Source of the DNA: Aureobasidium sp. EXF-3400
Taxonomy: Eukaryota > Ascomycota > Dothideomycetes > Dothideales > Saccotheciaceae
Reading direction: 5' to 3'
Length of the DNA stretch: 64,000 nucleotides
Assembly (NCBI GenBank): GCA_024195585.1
Contig: SWBL01000141.1
Coordinates: 53,782-117,781 of the forward strand
The position numbers were made by a program, and so were the translations under genes. The notes beneath the pieces are model-generated. The model saw only the letters and a program-made list of their open reading frames with translations. It did not search any database and was not told where the DNA came from. Positions 63,629 to 64,000 of this stretch are shown here, piece after piece; the first letter of the stretch is position 1; each line of letters begins with the position of its first letter.

Positions 63629-64000
63629 TAAGGACGATCTTTCGACGGACGGATCAGAAGGGTATCTGGCTTCGACAGGATAAAGTACCCTCAAACTCCC
63701 AACACTAAGTACTCAAAGGATATAGAGCATTGAAAGTGCTGTGATCAACTCGTTAGCCTACAAAGTGATGTCTTCGATGGCATTTGTTCTTGTAGACTTG
63801 AATCCTGAGAGCGTGCCAAGCCAAGGAACCGGCATGCATCTCAGGAGAAGAGCTTTAGGGCAAGCTTGTAGGTTTGAGTTCGCCATCAGTCATGGCTTAG
63901 CGCAGTGTGGTCAAAAGTCAATACCTATTGCCAATACCTATTGGTATTGCTTATCAATCCCAAGGCAATTCCTCGGTCTTCTCAGGCAATCCGACGCAAT
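63629..64000. other. Right edge, non-coding
   Basis: About 370 bases after the SDR. The direct repeat CAATACCTATTG (63919-63930 and 63932-63943) and the hairpin CAATACC-TATT-GGTATTG (63932-63949) are the only structures. Confidence 0.45.

Noticed and set aside
1..64000. CRISPR arrays, rRNA, tRNA genes and intact transposons
   Set aside because: None seen: no regular spacer-repeat series, no cloverleaf or rRNA core sequence recognised, no transposase or reverse-transcriptase frame. A tRNAscan or RepeatMasker run would be decisive.

Overview
The window is eukaryotic and fungal. Genes carry short introns (mostly 46-60 nt, with GTAAG/GTATG-type donors and CTAAC/CTGAC-like branch sites), sit 200-1000 bp apart on both strands, and encode typical Pezizomycotina families: Zn(II)2Cys6 and Fungal_trans regulators, DUF3632, OPT and Dal5-like carriers, GH78, and a GliZ-like style of small gene clusters. 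A filamentous ascomycete is well supported. Dothideomycetes is my best guess from the protein families but remains inference. Exon coordinates below were spliced by eye. For nearly every multi-exon model the summed exon length is divisible by three and the reading frame is continuous.

Layout. (1) 0-10 kb is accessory and partly decayed: a truncated unknown gene, a membrane-anchored inactive aspartic-protease-like protein, a pseudogene with three C-to-T-compatible stops (3299-4034), a DUF3632 gene, a secreted RNase T1-family ribonuclease with an 11-nt exon (6084-6823), a 60-bp hairpin, and a frameshifted GMC oxidoreductase (7556-9754). (2) 10-23 kb is a nutrient block: type-B carboxylesterase, two MFS sugar transporters, a GH78 alpha-L-rhamnosidase divergent from one of the transporters, and an oligopeptide transporter. 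(3) 23.8-35 kb looks like a small secondary-metabolite-type cluster: Zn2Cys6 regulator, aldo-keto reductase, Dal5-like MFS, an A-T-R (adenylation, carrier, thioester reductase) NRPS-like enzyme and a glutathione S-transferase. A CTTCCGC heptamer is dense in the shared MFS/A-T-R promoter and occurs next to the regulator. A 96-aa secreted cysteine-rich protein follows. (4) 36-44.3 kb contains an unknown protein, an SDR, a CaM-kinase-like Ser/Thr kinase, an App1-type phosphatidate phosphatase and a coiled-coil protein; the kinase and App1 look like conserved core genes. (5) After a gene-poor 2-kb stretch, 46.3-63.6 kb holds a second accessory block: MDR alcohol dehydrogenase, three SDRs, a THEM6-like hotdog protein, an Ada-type/AraC regulator, a PQ-loop transporter, a hydroxynitrile-lyase-like cupin, a secreted PAN-like protein, a secreted alpha/beta hydrolase, and a broken secreted cysteine-rich gene.

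The most striking signal is the palindrome TCGGCCGA. By eye it occurs eight times between 47,690 and 62,202, always between genes, and I found no exact copy in the first 47 kb. Copies sit upstream of the ADH gene, upstream of one SDR, between two divergent SDRs, and twice inside a 74-bp tandem duplication near the cupin gene. This suggests a coregulated, apparently undescribed oxidoreductase cluster under a zinc-cluster-type regulator that is not itself in the window.
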